A stretch of DNA of 64,000 bases from Acidobacteriota bacterium (GCA_013289685.1 JABCZL010000016.1:1-64000), one strand, 5' to 3'; positions 6,895 through 15,163 are shown, counted from the first letter of the stretch. The notes: a model not told the origin generated them from the sequence alone. Made by a program: numbers and translations.

Positions 6895-8490
6895 TCAGGT
6901 CAGCCTTCGCACTATGGTGACAATCTTTCCAATGACCTCAGCATCTCGATTTCGGAATTGCTCTCGTCTATGTACTCCACCGGGATAGGAGTGAACGATC
7001 AGGCTGTTGTTCTCCCGGCTGCAGCACCCGCAGATATACGTTCCGTCACGTTTGAGAATCACGTACAACGGCTGCTGCCATAGCGGTTTCGAGCCGCAGT
7101 CGTTCGGTTTCTTCTTTTGTCGATTCACGACGGCGAGCAACCCACCCGCTAGGTATGGGTGGAAGGCGCTTCCTGTCCTGCCGATCCAGAAGAAGTCTTT
7201 CATGGACGGTCTGGCCAAACCGCTGAGCTCTTTCAGCGATTCCCGCAGAAAGAAAGGCACCCCGCGTAGCTCCGCTAACAGCTCCCCAATGAACCCCGTC
7301 CGTTCAACTTCATCTGTCCTCGCCGCTGTCTCAGCCATCGCCGGCAAGAGTCTGCCCGTCAGCAAATGTGGAATTGGTTCGTATCCAGAGTCCTGTAGTC
7401 TGAGATGCAAAGTCTCAAATATTCTGTGCAGATGCAGCGAATATGCCACACAGAACGTAACCATCTTGTGAAAGTGGCGCGGTGGAATGTTGAGCGTTTC
7501 ATAGTCGGACAGAGACCCGGGAGCCACAAAGTAGCGCTCATCCTCCAGCAGATTTGCGACCTCTCGACTGATCGCCGAGGCCGCGCGAAACGAAAGTCCC
7601 ATTCGCAGCCTAGCGCGGCGAAGGAGCGGACCCAGTTGAGACGGTTCGGGCGACAGCACTTCCGGCTTCCAGCGCTTTGCCAACTCTTTCGCAACAGAGG
7701 GTTGCTGCGGCCTCAGCAGACTGCGGATCTCGAGATCCACCACTCCAACGAGCCTGGCTTCTTCAGGAACTTTGAATTCGACTTGGGCATACGGCAATTG
7801 GGTACTGATCGTCGCAATCTGTCCACCTCCAACAGTTCGGATCTGGCAACAACAGAGTCCCTTTCCGTGCTCAATCAGGAACAGATCTTTGGATCCCTCA
7901 CCGCTGATCCGCCCGGCCATGTCTCCCTTCGTCTCGGGTCTTACGCGGACGATGCTGCCCGCGAGTAGTTCCGGGAAAGCAAAAGCATCCTGGGTGCCGA
8001 TTTTCGCGTACAAGAAGCCTTTGTCCTGAAGCTCTCCGAGCGAAGCCAGGCGTCGGGGTTTGGTCCACTCCAGAACCTGCGACAGGGGCACCACGCCGGC
8101 AGCAGAAGCACTGGTACCCAAGTTCCGAAGCCAGGGGAGGAACGCACCCGGATCGTCCAACGACGAATCCAGAAGGACCGTGCGTCTCGAAGGAAGCTGC
8201 AGCTGTAAGCGAGGGATTACCTCGACGTCGAAGCCGAAGACCCGTAACCAATCGGTGACTCGGTAATTGGAAATCCGGCTTAGCGCAAACACTTGAAAGA
8301 GGCTCGGGCTGAAGCTCCCATGACGGAGATCGTAATAGAGGTTGTGGGGTAGGTAATGAGGTGACGATCGGCCAAAGAGCTCCGCTGATCGTTGCGATGC
8401 CTTGTGCAGCGTGAGATTCTTGCTCGCCAGAATGGATTTGGCGCGTTCTGCAAGCTTTGTGTTCGATCCTGCCTCACTCGTGGGGGGCAC
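6895..8490 (-). CDS. Tandem-duplicated XRE + S24-like regulator
   Basis: A 531-residue protein from a GTG start. It looks like two copies of one architecture in a row. Residues ~10-90 form an XRE-like helix-turn-helix with the unusual insert HYLPHNLYYDLRHG. Residues ~160-240 resemble the LexA/S24 fold (KIGTQDAFAFPELLAGSIVR). Residues ~290-380 form a second helix-turn-helix (GPLLRRARLRMGLSFRAAS), and residues ~430-530 a second S24-like half (FFWIGRTGSAFHPYLAGG, ending DAEVIGKIVTIVRRL). The catalytic serine expected in S24 peptidases is not visible in either half, so autocleavage is unlikely. The divergent neighbour at 8923 is a single-copy relative sharing the PHN and DAEIIG signatures. Confidence 0.65.
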   Translation of the reverse strand: MPPTSEAGSNTKLAERAKSILASKNLTLHKASQRSAELFGRSSPHYLPHNLYYDLRHGSFSPSLFQVFALSRISNYRVTDWLRVFGFDVEVIPRLQLQLPSRRTVLLDSSLDDPGAFLPWLRNLGTSASAAGVVPLSQVLEWTKPRRLASLGELQDKGFLYAKIGTQDAFAFPELLAGSIVRVRPETKGDMAGRISGEGSKDLFLIEHGKGLCCCQIRTVGGGQIATISTQLPYAQVEFKVPEEARLVGVVDLEIRSLLRPQQPSVAKELAKRWKPEVLSPEPSQLGPLLRRARLRMGLSFRAASAISREVANLLEDERYFVAPGSLSDYETLNIPPRHFHKMVTFCVAYSLHLHRIFETLHLRLQDSGYEPIPHLLTGRLLPAMAETAARTDEVERTGFIGELLAELRGVPFFLRESLKELSGLARPSMKDFFWIGRTGSAFHPYLAGGLLAVVNRQKKKPNDCGSKPLWQQPLYVILKRDGTYICGCCSRENNSLIVHSYPGGVHRREQFRNRDAEVIGKIVTIVRRLT

Positions 8491-8922
8491 TGACGGACCT
8501 CTCGTCGCATCTTTCTCGCGAGAAGGTCCCCCCTCCAGCGCCGGTCAAAAGTCAGAGTTCAGCAGAAGCCACTGCAACCCGAACTAGATTTTCCGATCGC
8601 TCAATCTGCTCGCAGAGATTTGTTTCGGTTTAAACAGGTCGCCTTGGCGGTGTCACAAATATCTGCAAGTTGCCCGGAATTTCGGACAGGGGCATCGATT
8701 TCCGCCAAGAATAGACAGTTTCAGACAGTCGCCAACAGGGTTATAGGTGAGATCGTGGTCAGAAATCCGACCAGCTTGCTGCCAGTTAGTCTGATCGAGG
8801 ACTCGGCAATCGTTGAGAATACTCGAGGGAGTATTTCGGATTTCCGAACAAGACTGAATCCCTGTGGACAAAACGGCTAACTTGCGCCTAACATACCGCA
8901 ACGCCAACCTGAGCCGTTCCCA
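8491..8922. other. Divergent control region between the two S24-like regulators
   Basis: About 430 bases between divergent related regulators. It holds the two adjacent palindromes at 8818-8848, a short direct repeat (GACAG twice near 8712-8732) and the promoters for both directions. I see no convincing coding sequence here. Confidence 0.5.
8818..8848. promoter_or_regulatory. Two abutting palindromes, candidate operators
   Basis: AATACTC-GAGG-GAGTATT (8818-8835) has perfect 7-base arms. TTCGGA-TT-TCCGAA (8835-8848) has perfect 6-base arms and shares one base with the first. Both lie 75-105 bases upstream of the regulator gene at 8923. They are likely binding sites for one or both of the divergent XRE-type regulators. 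Confidence 0.45.
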
Positions 8923-9741
8923 ATGTTGGCCCTGCCGTCGAGTTCCGAAGCTGGTAAGCGTCTCCGCGCAAAGCGCGAGCGACGCCATTTATCCATTCGC
9001 GATGTCGAAAGATTCAGCCAACGAATCGTAGAGGAAAAGAAAAATCCGGCATACTATGTGCCGCACAATTGGGTAAGCGACCTCGAAAACGGGAAGTCCA
9101 AACCACGCCTCGCGAAGTTCCACAGCCTCAGCCTTATCTACGAATGCGATATCGGCGAGATCCTCGCCCTATTTGGGCTCAATGTCGGCGACTTGGATAG
9201 AGAAAAGGGATTGATAGCGCTGCCCGACACACACCTCGCCGGGCACGCCCTATCGCGGGCGAACCCGATTGTGCCGACATCTCTCAAATTGCAAGATAAG
9301 GTTCTTTTAGAACGGACCAATCTCGTTCGCCGAATGTTTCAGGAATTGGGTGAAATGCCTTTGTTCTTGGAACAGCAGGCCGGCATCCGCGACGTCCTTT
9401 ATGGTTACGTCGGGACCGAGGACTACACGCTCGATCCGCTGATCCGGCCCGGTGCATTCGTTCAGATTGATCCGCATCAAAACAAGGTCGTCAAGAACGT
9501 GGGGCCGAGCGAATACGACCGTCCCGTCTACTTTGTCGAGCTTCGCGACAATCGTTACGCCTGCAGTTGGTGCGACTACGAAGGGAGCCGCTTACTGCTT
9601 GTCCCGTCCCCCATGTCGCCGGTGCCCATCCGGTCCTTTCGTTATCCTCAAGATGCCGAGATCATTGGTCGCGTCACAGGGTTTGCGATGCTGATTGCCG
9701 AGATGCGCACAGATGCTTCGGCCACGCCTTCTCAACCGTAA
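8923..9741 (+). CDS. XRE-family regulator with S24-like C-terminal domain
   Basis: A 272-residue protein. The N-terminal XRE-like helix-turn-helix (AGKRLRAKRERRHLSIRDVE... VSDLENGKSKPRLAKF) contains an extended loop YYVPHNW, also seen in the divergent 531-residue protein. The C-terminal ~100 residues resemble the LexA/S24 fold (YGYVGTEDYTLDPLIRPGAF... DAEIIGRVTGFAML), but the catalytic serine position reads Glu-Asp-Tyr, so it is probably a non-cleaving sensor fold. A CSWCDYEG motif could sense redox or bind metal. It is the first gene of a same-strand run with OsmC, peroxiredoxin and DsbA-like genes, so a redox-responsive role is plausible. I saw no strong ribosome binding site at the chosen ATG. 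Confidence 0.7.
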   Translation: MLALPSSSEAGKRLRAKRERRHLSIRDVERFSQRIVEEKKNPAYYVPHNWVSDLENGKSKPRLAKFHSLSLIYECDIGEILALFGLNVGDLDREKGLIALPDTHLAGHALSRANPIVPTSLKLQDKVLLERTNLVRRMFQELGEMPLFLEQQAGIRDVLYGYVGTEDYTLDPLIRPGAFVQIDPHQNKVVKNVGPSEYDRPVYFVELRDNRYACSWCDYEGSRLLLVPSPMSPVPIRSFRYPQDAEIIGRVTGFAMLIAEMRTDASATPSQP

Positions 9742-9779
9742 GAAATTCGCGGGCCCTGCACCAATCGGGAGGTTAAGAC

Positions 9780-10217
9780 ATGTCGAGAGCGGTAACGGTA
9801 ATCGGTGGTTCATCTGGTCTGCGCCAAGGCATTTCGGTGGGTCCGCACCACCTGCTCGCGGATGAACCAAAGACTTCAGGGGGGAGCGATGCTGGGCCAG
9901 ATCCATATGAGTTGCTGCTGTCTGCGTTGGGATCATGCACGAACATGACTCTTCGTATGTACGCCGACCGCAAAAAGTGGCCGCTTAAGGAGATTCGCGT
10001 CGCCCTTACACATTCGAAGAACTATGCCAATGACTGCGTCAACTGTGAGCAACCGGCAGCAAAGCTCGATCGAATCGAGAGGCGAATTACACTGATTGGC
10101 GAGCTGTCCGCGGAACAAAGGCAAAGGCTTTTGGAGATCGCAAACCTTTGTCCGGTGCACAAATCGTTAACTTCGAGGATCGATATCCAGACTGAATTGG
10201 TCAACCCGTCCTTGTAA
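9780..10217 (+). CDS. OsmC/YhfA-family peroxidase-like protein
   Basis: A 145-residue protein with the OsmC fold signature: DPYELLLSALGSCTNMTLRM (Cys53) and ANLCPVHKSL (Cys124), the two conserved redox cysteines. OsmC proteins reduce organic hydroperoxides with thiols. Two further cysteines (NDCVNCE) are less usual. It starts 38 bases after the S24-like regulator on the same strand and is followed by a peroxiredoxin, so the run is probably one thiol-peroxide defence operon. Confidence 0.88.
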   Translation: MSRAVTVIGGSSGLRQGISVGPHHLLADEPKTSGGSDAGPDPYELLLSALGSCTNMTLRMYADRKKWPLKEIRVALTHSKNYANDCVNCEQPAAKLDRIERRITLIGELSAEQRQRLLEIANLCPVHKSLTSRIDIQTELVNPSL

Positions 10218-10264
10218 GCGATAATAAGTTCCGAAACATAACCGCGGGAAAGAGCGGAGGTTCC

Positions 10265-10732
10265 ATGTCCAATATTTTGTCGGCGGGTACGCCGGCACCT
10301 GAGTTCACTTTGCATGTCACGCCGGACCAGATGCTGTCGCTCAAGGAACTGCGCGGCAGACCTGTTATCCTGGCTTTCTATCCAGCCGACTGGAGCCCGG
10401 TGTGCGGGGACCAGATGGCGCTCTACAACGAGATCCTGCCCGAATTTCACCGATTCAACGCCGAGTTGATGGGAATTTCCGTGGACGGCGTTTGGTGCCA
10501 CGCCGCATTTTCACGCGATCGCAAGCTCCACTTTCCGTTGCTTGCTGATTTCGAACCCAAAGGCGCTGTGTCGAAGCTTTACGGAGCATTCCGCGACGGA
10601 GAAGGAATCTCCGAGCGCGCGCTCTTCGTCATCGACAAAAAGGGGACTATTACCTGGAGCTATGTCTCTCCGATCGCGGTCAATCCGGGTGCCGACGGCA
10701 TTCTTGAAGCGCTCGAGAGCCTTCCGAAATGA
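10265..10732 (+). CDS. Peroxiredoxin (AhpC/TSA family)
   Basis: A 155-residue thioredoxin-fold peroxidase. The active-site motif YPADWSPVC places the peroxidatic cysteine at Cys47, with Ser replacing the more common Thr of PxxxTxxC. A second cysteine, Cys78 (VDGVWCHAAF), may resolve the sulfenate. FVIDKKGTITW is the typical strand before the C-terminal helix. It sits between OsmC and DsbA-like genes, seven bases before the latter. Likely function: reduction of peroxides with electrons from a thiol partner, possibly its neighbour. Confidence 0.9.
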   Translation: MSNILSAGTPAPEFTLHVTPDQMLSLKELRGRPVILAFYPADWSPVCGDQMALYNEILPEFHRFNAELMGISVDGVWCHAAFSRDRKLHFPLLADFEPKGAVSKLYGAFRDGEGISERALFVIDKKGTITWSYVSPIAVNPGADGILEALESLPK

Positions 10733-10739
10733 GGTTGTT

Positions 10740-11273
10740 ATGGCAACACTGAAAGTCCCAGTCGGACCTGCCGACCACTCGCAAGGTCCCGCCGACGCCC
10801 CGGTTACTTTGGTCGAATATGGCGACTACGAATGCTCTCACTGTGGACATGCATACCCGATCATCAAAGCGCTTCAGAAGAAGTTGGGAAAACAGTTGCG
10901 GTTTGTCTTTCGAGACTTCCCGCTGCGAGAAATACATCCAAACGCCGAGGTCGCCGCCGAAACGGCTGAGTTTGCCGCAACCCATGGCAAGTTCTGGGAC
11001 ATGCATGACCTGATTTTCGAGAACCAGAATTCTCTAAGCGAGCAAATGCTCGAGGAACTGGCGCATCGTCTCACGCTTGATAGGCAAGCCCTCAGGGACG
11101 CACTAAGGTCCGGCACCTTTGCCGAGCGCGTGCAGGGGGACTTTTCCAGCGGCGTACGCAGCGGGGTAAACGGTACGCCGACATTTTTTATCAATAGCCA
11201 GCGGCACGATGGCGACTTCGAACTGGAGACGCTTCTCCAGGTGATCCAGAAAATGATTCACGGCCACAAATGA
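10740..11273 (+). CDS. DsbA-family thiol oxidoreductase (cytoplasmic)
   Basis: A 177-residue protein from the ATG at 10740. The thioredoxin-like core has active site CSHC (Cys32-Cys35) in VEYGDYECSHCGHAYP and the cis-proline segment NGTPTFFIN. There is no signal peptide, unlike periplasmic DsbA, so it probably works in the cytoplasm as a reductase or as partner of the upstream peroxiredoxin. The frame is open upstream to 10542, but that overlaps the peroxiredoxin and lacks homology. Its stop overlaps the ATG of a 46-residue ORF (ATGA). Confidence 0.88.
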   Translation: MATLKVPVGPADHSQGPADAPVTLVEYGDYECSHCGHAYPIIKALQKKLGKQLRFVFRDFPLREIHPNAEVAAETAEFAATHGKFWDMHDLIFENQNSLSEQMLEELAHRLTLDRQALRDALRSGTFAERVQGDFSSGVRSGVNGTPTFFINSQRHDGDFELETLLQVIQKMIHGHK

Positions 11274-11410
11274 ACGAGATGGAAAACCACGACGAGGTCT
11301 ACGCCGGGGTGATGGATCAGTGTCAGGGCGTCACTAAACACATGTGCAAGGCCGAAATCTTTCGCAATGGCATCCTCCGTCTCCTGGCACCAGGCTTGAG
11401 AAAGCTGTGA
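11270..11410 (+). CDS. 46-residue cysteine-containing small protein
   Basis: The ORF starts at an ATG that overlaps the DsbA-like stop codon (ATGA) and reads MNEMENHDEVYAGVMDQCQG with a second cysteine in KHMCKAEIF and a basic amphipathic end (ILRLLAPGLRKL). I do not recognise it. Coupled translation after three redox genes suggests it is expressed and may act on, or be a substrate of, the thiol system; the C-x9-C spacing would permit a disulfide. It could instead be a remnant of a longer gene. Confidence 0.55.
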   Translation: MNEMENHDEVYAGVMDQCQGVTKHMCKAEIFRNGILRLLAPGLRKL

Positions 11411-11510
11411 TTTCGTATTCCGGCAGGAGTTGGTCGGGGCTGGTCCTTTCGTCGCACGCCGCGAAGTTTCTCCGTGGCTTCTTCAAGCGGCAACTTTCCA
11501 AAAACGGTCG

Positions 11511-12098
11511 CTAGAATTGATCCTTCCTGATCAGCGTTTGGTCTCGATCGAAATCGAAGGTTATCCTGCGCTCTCCAAAAACCACCGGCAAGTCATAGGT
11601 GAGACGAATCCAGCATTTCCCGATACAGTCCAGTGGGTTCCCGCTATCTTTGTGGGGCCACACCAAAGACGGACTTGCATATTCAATACGACCCAAAACG
11701 ATGGGCATGCGTTCACCTACTTGAGCTCTTCCAAACGCGTCCAAGAGTTTCTCCCGAAAGATGTGGCCGGACGGATCGACGACTCCAGCCACAATTACGG
11801 AGACCAAGAGCAGACCGGTACGAACCCAACGCCGGGGGTCCGCCCACCTCCAACCGTCCAAGACCCATGTTGATAGCGCCACTAGCGCGATAGCAAACGC
11901 CAATCCGATCCACACATTAGATTCTTTTAGCTCCTCCCAGATACCGGAATTGACCTCGGAGTAAATGCTTGTACTAAAGTACCGAACGACATGCTTCAGC
12001 AAATCGCATGCCAGCTCAATCATCAGCCCAAAAACAATCGGCAGACCAATCCGTGCCACGACAAGAGGAATTATCTTTGGCTTCTCTGCGCTTAGCAT
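11511..12098 (-). CDS. Predicted inner-membrane protein, unknown
   Basis: A 195-residue protein with about three hydrophobic segments: LVVARIGLPIVFGLMIELAC, VWIGLAFAIALVALSTWVL and VRTGLLLVSVIVAGVV. A soluble C-terminal part of ~75 residues follows (ERMPIVLGRIEYASPSLVWP... WIRLTYDLPVVFGERRITFD). The ATG at 12098 has a good GGAGGAGGA-type site. It is convergent with the redox operon and probably island cargo. No family is recognised. Confidence 0.6.
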   Translation of the reverse strand: MLSAEKPKIIPLVVARIGLPIVFGLMIELACDLLKHVVRYFSTSIYSEVNSGIWEELKESNVWIGLAFAIALVALSTWVLDGWRWADPRRWVRTGLLLVSVIVAGVVDPSGHIFREKLLDAFGRAQVGERMPIVLGRIEYASPSLVWPHKDSGNPLDCIGKCWIRLTYDLPVVFGERRITFDFDRDQTLIRKDQF

Positions 12099-12576
12099 CT
12101 AGTTCCTCCTCCAAACCATTTGCTGCCCCCACCCCTCCGCCCTGAATGCTTTTCGCGGGAGATTCCCAATTTCAATGTTGAATTATCGCTCACAGTATTG
12201 TCATGTTTGCAGAGCGATTTCAGGTGGTTCCGGAGACCCCTGAACGGAGAGCGGAACGCCTTCAACTCGAATTTCTCAACTCGGCAGGCCTGCCTGTCTT
12301 GTTGCGCCGTGAACGGCACCCATAAAACTTGCGTATAACCAGCCAAACTGCAATCGGTCAGATCCTATTTGTCGGGAGCCATTCGCCAGGGCCAAGAAGG
12401 GTGCGCACGCGTGTACTTACTGGAGCCTTAAGACTTTCCACGGCGATAACAACTTGGAACCGGCGTTCGGATCGTTGGCCAGTGGATGGGAATGTTTTTG
12501 ACCGAAGAGCGAAAGCGGGATAGAAACCTGGCAAGAGGAGCTGCCGACCCCTTCCGCAGCCGCTGTGGAGTATGTC
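12099..12576. other. Intergenic region before the excisionase-like gene
   Basis: About 480 bases between the membrane-protein gene and the recombination module. Several overlapping frames are open, but none has homology or a clear ribosome binding site. I see no tRNA fragment or strong palindrome. Confidence 0.4.
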
Positions 12577-12855
12577 ATGTCAACCAGCCAACATTCACAC
12601 CTATCGCTCGTTTCCGGCATCGGTCGGGAGAAATCCGAGCCATCCGATGGAGACTACGAACCGACGATCGGGTTAAGGGCAGTCGCGAAGATTTTGGACT
12701 GCTCGGCCGAGCAGTGCCGGCGCCTTGCCGAGGCCAAGAAGATTCCTGTGTTTCGAATCGGCTATCGATGGAAATCCACCGCCTCCGCCATTGTCAGGTG
12801 GCGGGAAGAACAGCTAGCATTGATACGCCATTCGCGTCCTTCTGAGGAAAGGTAA
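12577..12855 (+). CDS. Excisionase/AlpA-like DNA-binding protein
   Basis: A 92-residue protein from the ATG at 12577, with GGAG eight bases upstream. The core IGLRAVAKILDCSAEQCRRL followed by AEAKKIPVFRIGYRWKS is a MerR/Xis-type winged helix (helix-turn-helix plus a wing carrying F-R-I-G-xxW). It ends three bases before the integrase start. Position and fold indicate a recombination directionality factor for the adjacent integrase. Confidence 0.7.
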   Translation: MSTSQHSHLSLVSGIGREKSEPSDGDYEPTIGLRAVAKILDCSAEQCRRLAEAKKIPVFRIGYRWKSTASAIVRWREEQLALIRHSRPSEER

Positions 12856-12858
12856 TCA

Positions 12859-14004
12859 GTGAGGACGAGATATCAACATGGAACGATTGAATTGAAAGAA
12901 CGCGCCCGAGGTCCTGCACTCTGGCAATTCCGCTGGCGGGATAAAACCGGCAAAAGAATGTCAGAGGACATCGGCACAACGATTGAGTACAAAACGAGGT
13001 CCGCGGTTGATCGGTGTTCCAAGGTCGCGTACCTGAGAATGAAACTCAACCGTGACCAACCGGCAGAACCGGATGAGAGGTTTGGCGTTGTCCTTGAGAG
13101 GTATGTCCAGGAAGAGATCCCGAAGCGTTTCTCGACCAGGCATGCATACCTTTCCTACATCAACAATCACATCCGTCCCAAGTGGGGCGAATTCTCGCTA
13201 ACCCAAGTAAAACCGTTGGCCGTTCGCGACTGGCTCAAAGCAATCCTGGACAAAAAAGGCAAGCGTCCATTGGCCAGCAAAACGAGAGGCCATATCAAGG
13301 GGCTCATGCATCGGATCTTCGATTGCGCCATGCTGTGGGAGTACCTGCCCCCGGACCGTAATCCTATGTCTCTGGTGCGAATCGAGGGCAGTTCGAAGCG
13401 GAGAAGGAAACCGCGAATTCTCACTCCCGAGGAGTTCGCAATTCTCATCGCTTCGGTGGACCGGGAACCGTGTCACACCATGGTGATCCTGGCCCTCTGC
13501 ACCGGGGTGAGATGCTCGGAGTTGGTCGCTTTGAAGTGGAGCGATTTTGATTGGCAAAGCCTGTCCGTCTATATTCGCCGGGCGATCGTTTCCGGTCGTG
13601 TCGACGATGTGAAGACCGAATACTCGGAGGCGCCGCTGCCGCTCGATCCAGCGTTGGCAGAGGTGATTTTCGAGTGGAGGCGGAAGACCGAATTTTCCGC
13701 CGACACGGACTTCGTTTTCGCATCGCCTTTCATGGCCGGAGAAAAGCCCTACACACCCTGGAACATGCAACACAACCATCTGAGCCCGGCCGCAGTCAAA
13801 GCCGGCCTAGGTCCGATCGGCTGGCATACGCTTCGCCACACCTACAGGGCGTGGCTCGGAGACAATGGCGAGCCGCTCACGGTGCAGAAGGAACTCATGC
13901 GGCACGCATCCATTCAGACCACGCTCAATACGTATGGCGGAGGGATGATGGACTCAATGCGGGAAGCGCATGGGCGGGTGGTGAAGCAGGCGATGGCGCG
14001 TTAA
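12859..14004 (+). CDS. Tyrosine recombinase / phage-type integrase
   Basis: A 381-residue protein starting at GTG. It has an N-terminal arm-binding region, a SAM-like core-binding domain (FSTRHAYLSYINNHIRPKWG) and the catalytic domain with the full set of residues: Arg218 (CTGVRCSEL), Lys252, His323-x-x-Arg326 (GWHTLRHTYR), His349 (MRHAS) and the nucleophile Tyr359 (LNTYGG). It is therefore probably active. It ends 56 bases from the 3' end of a tRNA-Ser gene, the arrangement expected for an island integrated at that tRNA. Confidence 0.92.
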   Translation: MRTRYQHGTIELKERARGPALWQFRWRDKTGKRMSEDIGTTIEYKTRSAVDRCSKVAYLRMKLNRDQPAEPDERFGVVLERYVQEEIPKRFSTRHAYLSYINNHIRPKWGEFSLTQVKPLAVRDWLKAILDKKGKRPLASKTRGHIKGLMHRIFDCAMLWEYLPPDRNPMSLVRIEGSSKRRRKPRILTPEEFAILIASVDREPCHTMVILALCTGVRCSELVALKWSDFDWQSLSVYIRRAIVSGRVDDVKTEYSEAPLPLDPALAEVIFEWRRKTEFSADTDFVFASPFMAGEKPYTPWNMQHNHLSPAAVKAGLGPIGWHTLRHTYRAWLGDNGEPLTVQKELMRHASIQTTLNTYGGGMMDSMREAHGRVVKQAMAR

Positions 14005-14024
14005 TGGACGTCAGTGGACGTCAG
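14005..14024. repeat. Tandem 10-base repeat beside the integrase
   Basis: TGGACGTCAG occurs twice head to tail immediately after the integrase stop codon. Each unit holds the palindrome GACGTC. The location between integrase and attachment site suggests recombinase arm sites, but this is only positional evidence. Confidence 0.5.
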
Positions 14025-14059
14025 CCCATCGCTTAAGTGTTTTGAAGTCAATAAGATAC

Positions 14060-14149
14060 TGGCGGAGAGAGTGGGATTCGAACCCACGTTACCCTTTCGA
14101 GTAAACACGCTTTCCAAGCGTGCGCCTTCAGCCACTCGGCCATCTCTCC
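14060..14149 (-). tRNA. tRNA-Ser (anticodon GGA)
   Basis: A 90-nt serine-type tRNA with acceptor GGAGAGA paired to TCTCTCC, a long variable arm, the T-loop GGTTCGAATCC and an encoded 3' CCA. The anticodon loop TTGGAAA gives GGA, reading UCC/UCU. Its 3' end faces the integrase gene and is the probable attachment site of the island to its left. Confidence 0.95.
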
Positions 14150-14317
14150 GGCGTGAATCGGATGGAAGGAACGACTCTTAAAGAGGCTTCTGCTCAGCCG
14201 CAAATCCTGGCGACACCACGGCTGCTTCGTTCGGTTCAATTCTATGGGCGAAGTCATCGAAACCGCAACTTGAAAGGAGACTTGCTAAGGATGACGGGAA
14301 TCTGAAGAGCAGGAATC

Positions 14318-15163
14318 TTATTGAAGTTTTGCCGCAGGATCTGTGCTCACAGCTGGCGCCGAACCAGATACAGACGATCCGCTCGAAGAGGCACCCGCCG
14401 CCGCCGCTTTCGCGGCACCGCTCTCAACCGGTGGCGGCAGAGGAGGCACTTTCGTGTTGTCGACTACATGATGATTTAGGCAATACAACGCCAGTTCCAG
14501 ACGATCTGCCACCCCAAGCTTGTCATACACTTTGCGCAGGTAATTCTTCACCACTTGTTCCGTGGTGCCCACGCGCAATGCAATCTCTTTGTTCTTCATG
14601 CCCTGGGTCACGCACGAAACGATCAGCGTTTCTTTGGGAGTCAACTGGACCTTCGGTCGCGATCCCGCAGGCCGGCTCGTCTGGTTGCGGTATGCTTCCA
14701 TGACCCAGTGGATGCCCTGACTGTCGAGCCAGGTCTCCCCAGCTACCACCTTGCGCAGGCACTCCACCAACAGCTCAGGTTCCACTTCTCGCGACACAAT
14801 GCCGTGCGCTCCCCGGCGGAACAACTCCAACGTCAACTCTTCATCGGCGCCCGGGGTCACCACCACGACGCGCAACTGCGGGTTCTGCCGCAGCAGATCG
14901 GCCACCGCGTCCACCGGATTCGGAGTCAGAGCCGCTTCGAAAATCAGTACATCCGCAGTAAACTTCGCTGCCGCGGACTGCGTTTGCGCCAGCGTTTCCG
15001 CCTGCCCAACCACGCGAATGTCATCTTCCAGCGCGAACACCTTGCGCAGACCGGCGCGGAAAATGGCCTGCGTATCGGCCAGGATCACTCGGACAAACTG
15101 GCCTTTGCCGCCGTCTTCGCCTGCTCCGAGATTTTCTTCCACGCTAACCGGAATGGTAACCAT
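14318..15163 (-). CDS. LuxR-type response regulator with degenerate receiver
   Basis: A 281-residue protein: receiver domain (~24-140), a LuxR helix-turn-helix (VQLTPKETLIVSCVTQGMKN... NYLRKVYDKLGVADRLELA, ~168-235) and an Ala/Ser/Pro-rich tail. The phosphoacceptor aspartate is replaced by Glu76 (DVLIFEAAL), the conserved lysine by Arg125 (GIVSREVEP), and one acidic-pocket residue is lost (ADTQ). Phosphorylation is therefore unlikely; Glu may mimic the active state. It lies 14 bases after a PilZ gene, probably one operon. Target genes are unknown. Confidence 0.88.
   Translation of the reverse strand: MVTIPVSVEENLGAGEDGGKGQFVRVILADTQAIFRAGLRKVFALEDDIRVVGQAETLAQTQSAAAKFTADVLIFEAALTPNPVDAVADLLRQNPQLRVVVVTPGADEELTLELFRRGAHGIVSREVEPELLVECLRKVVAGETWLDSQGIHWVMEAYRNQTSRPAGSRPKVQLTPKETLIVSCVTQGMKNKEIALRVGTTEQVVKNYLRKVYDKLGVADRLELALYCLNHHVVDNTKVPPLPPPVESGAAKAAAAGASSSGSSVSGSAPAVSTDPAAKLQ

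Noticed and set aside
12092-12346. 84-residue minus-strand frame before the membrane protein gene
   Set aside because: No homology or binding site; it overlaps the 5' end and binding site of the better-supported gene at 11511-12098.
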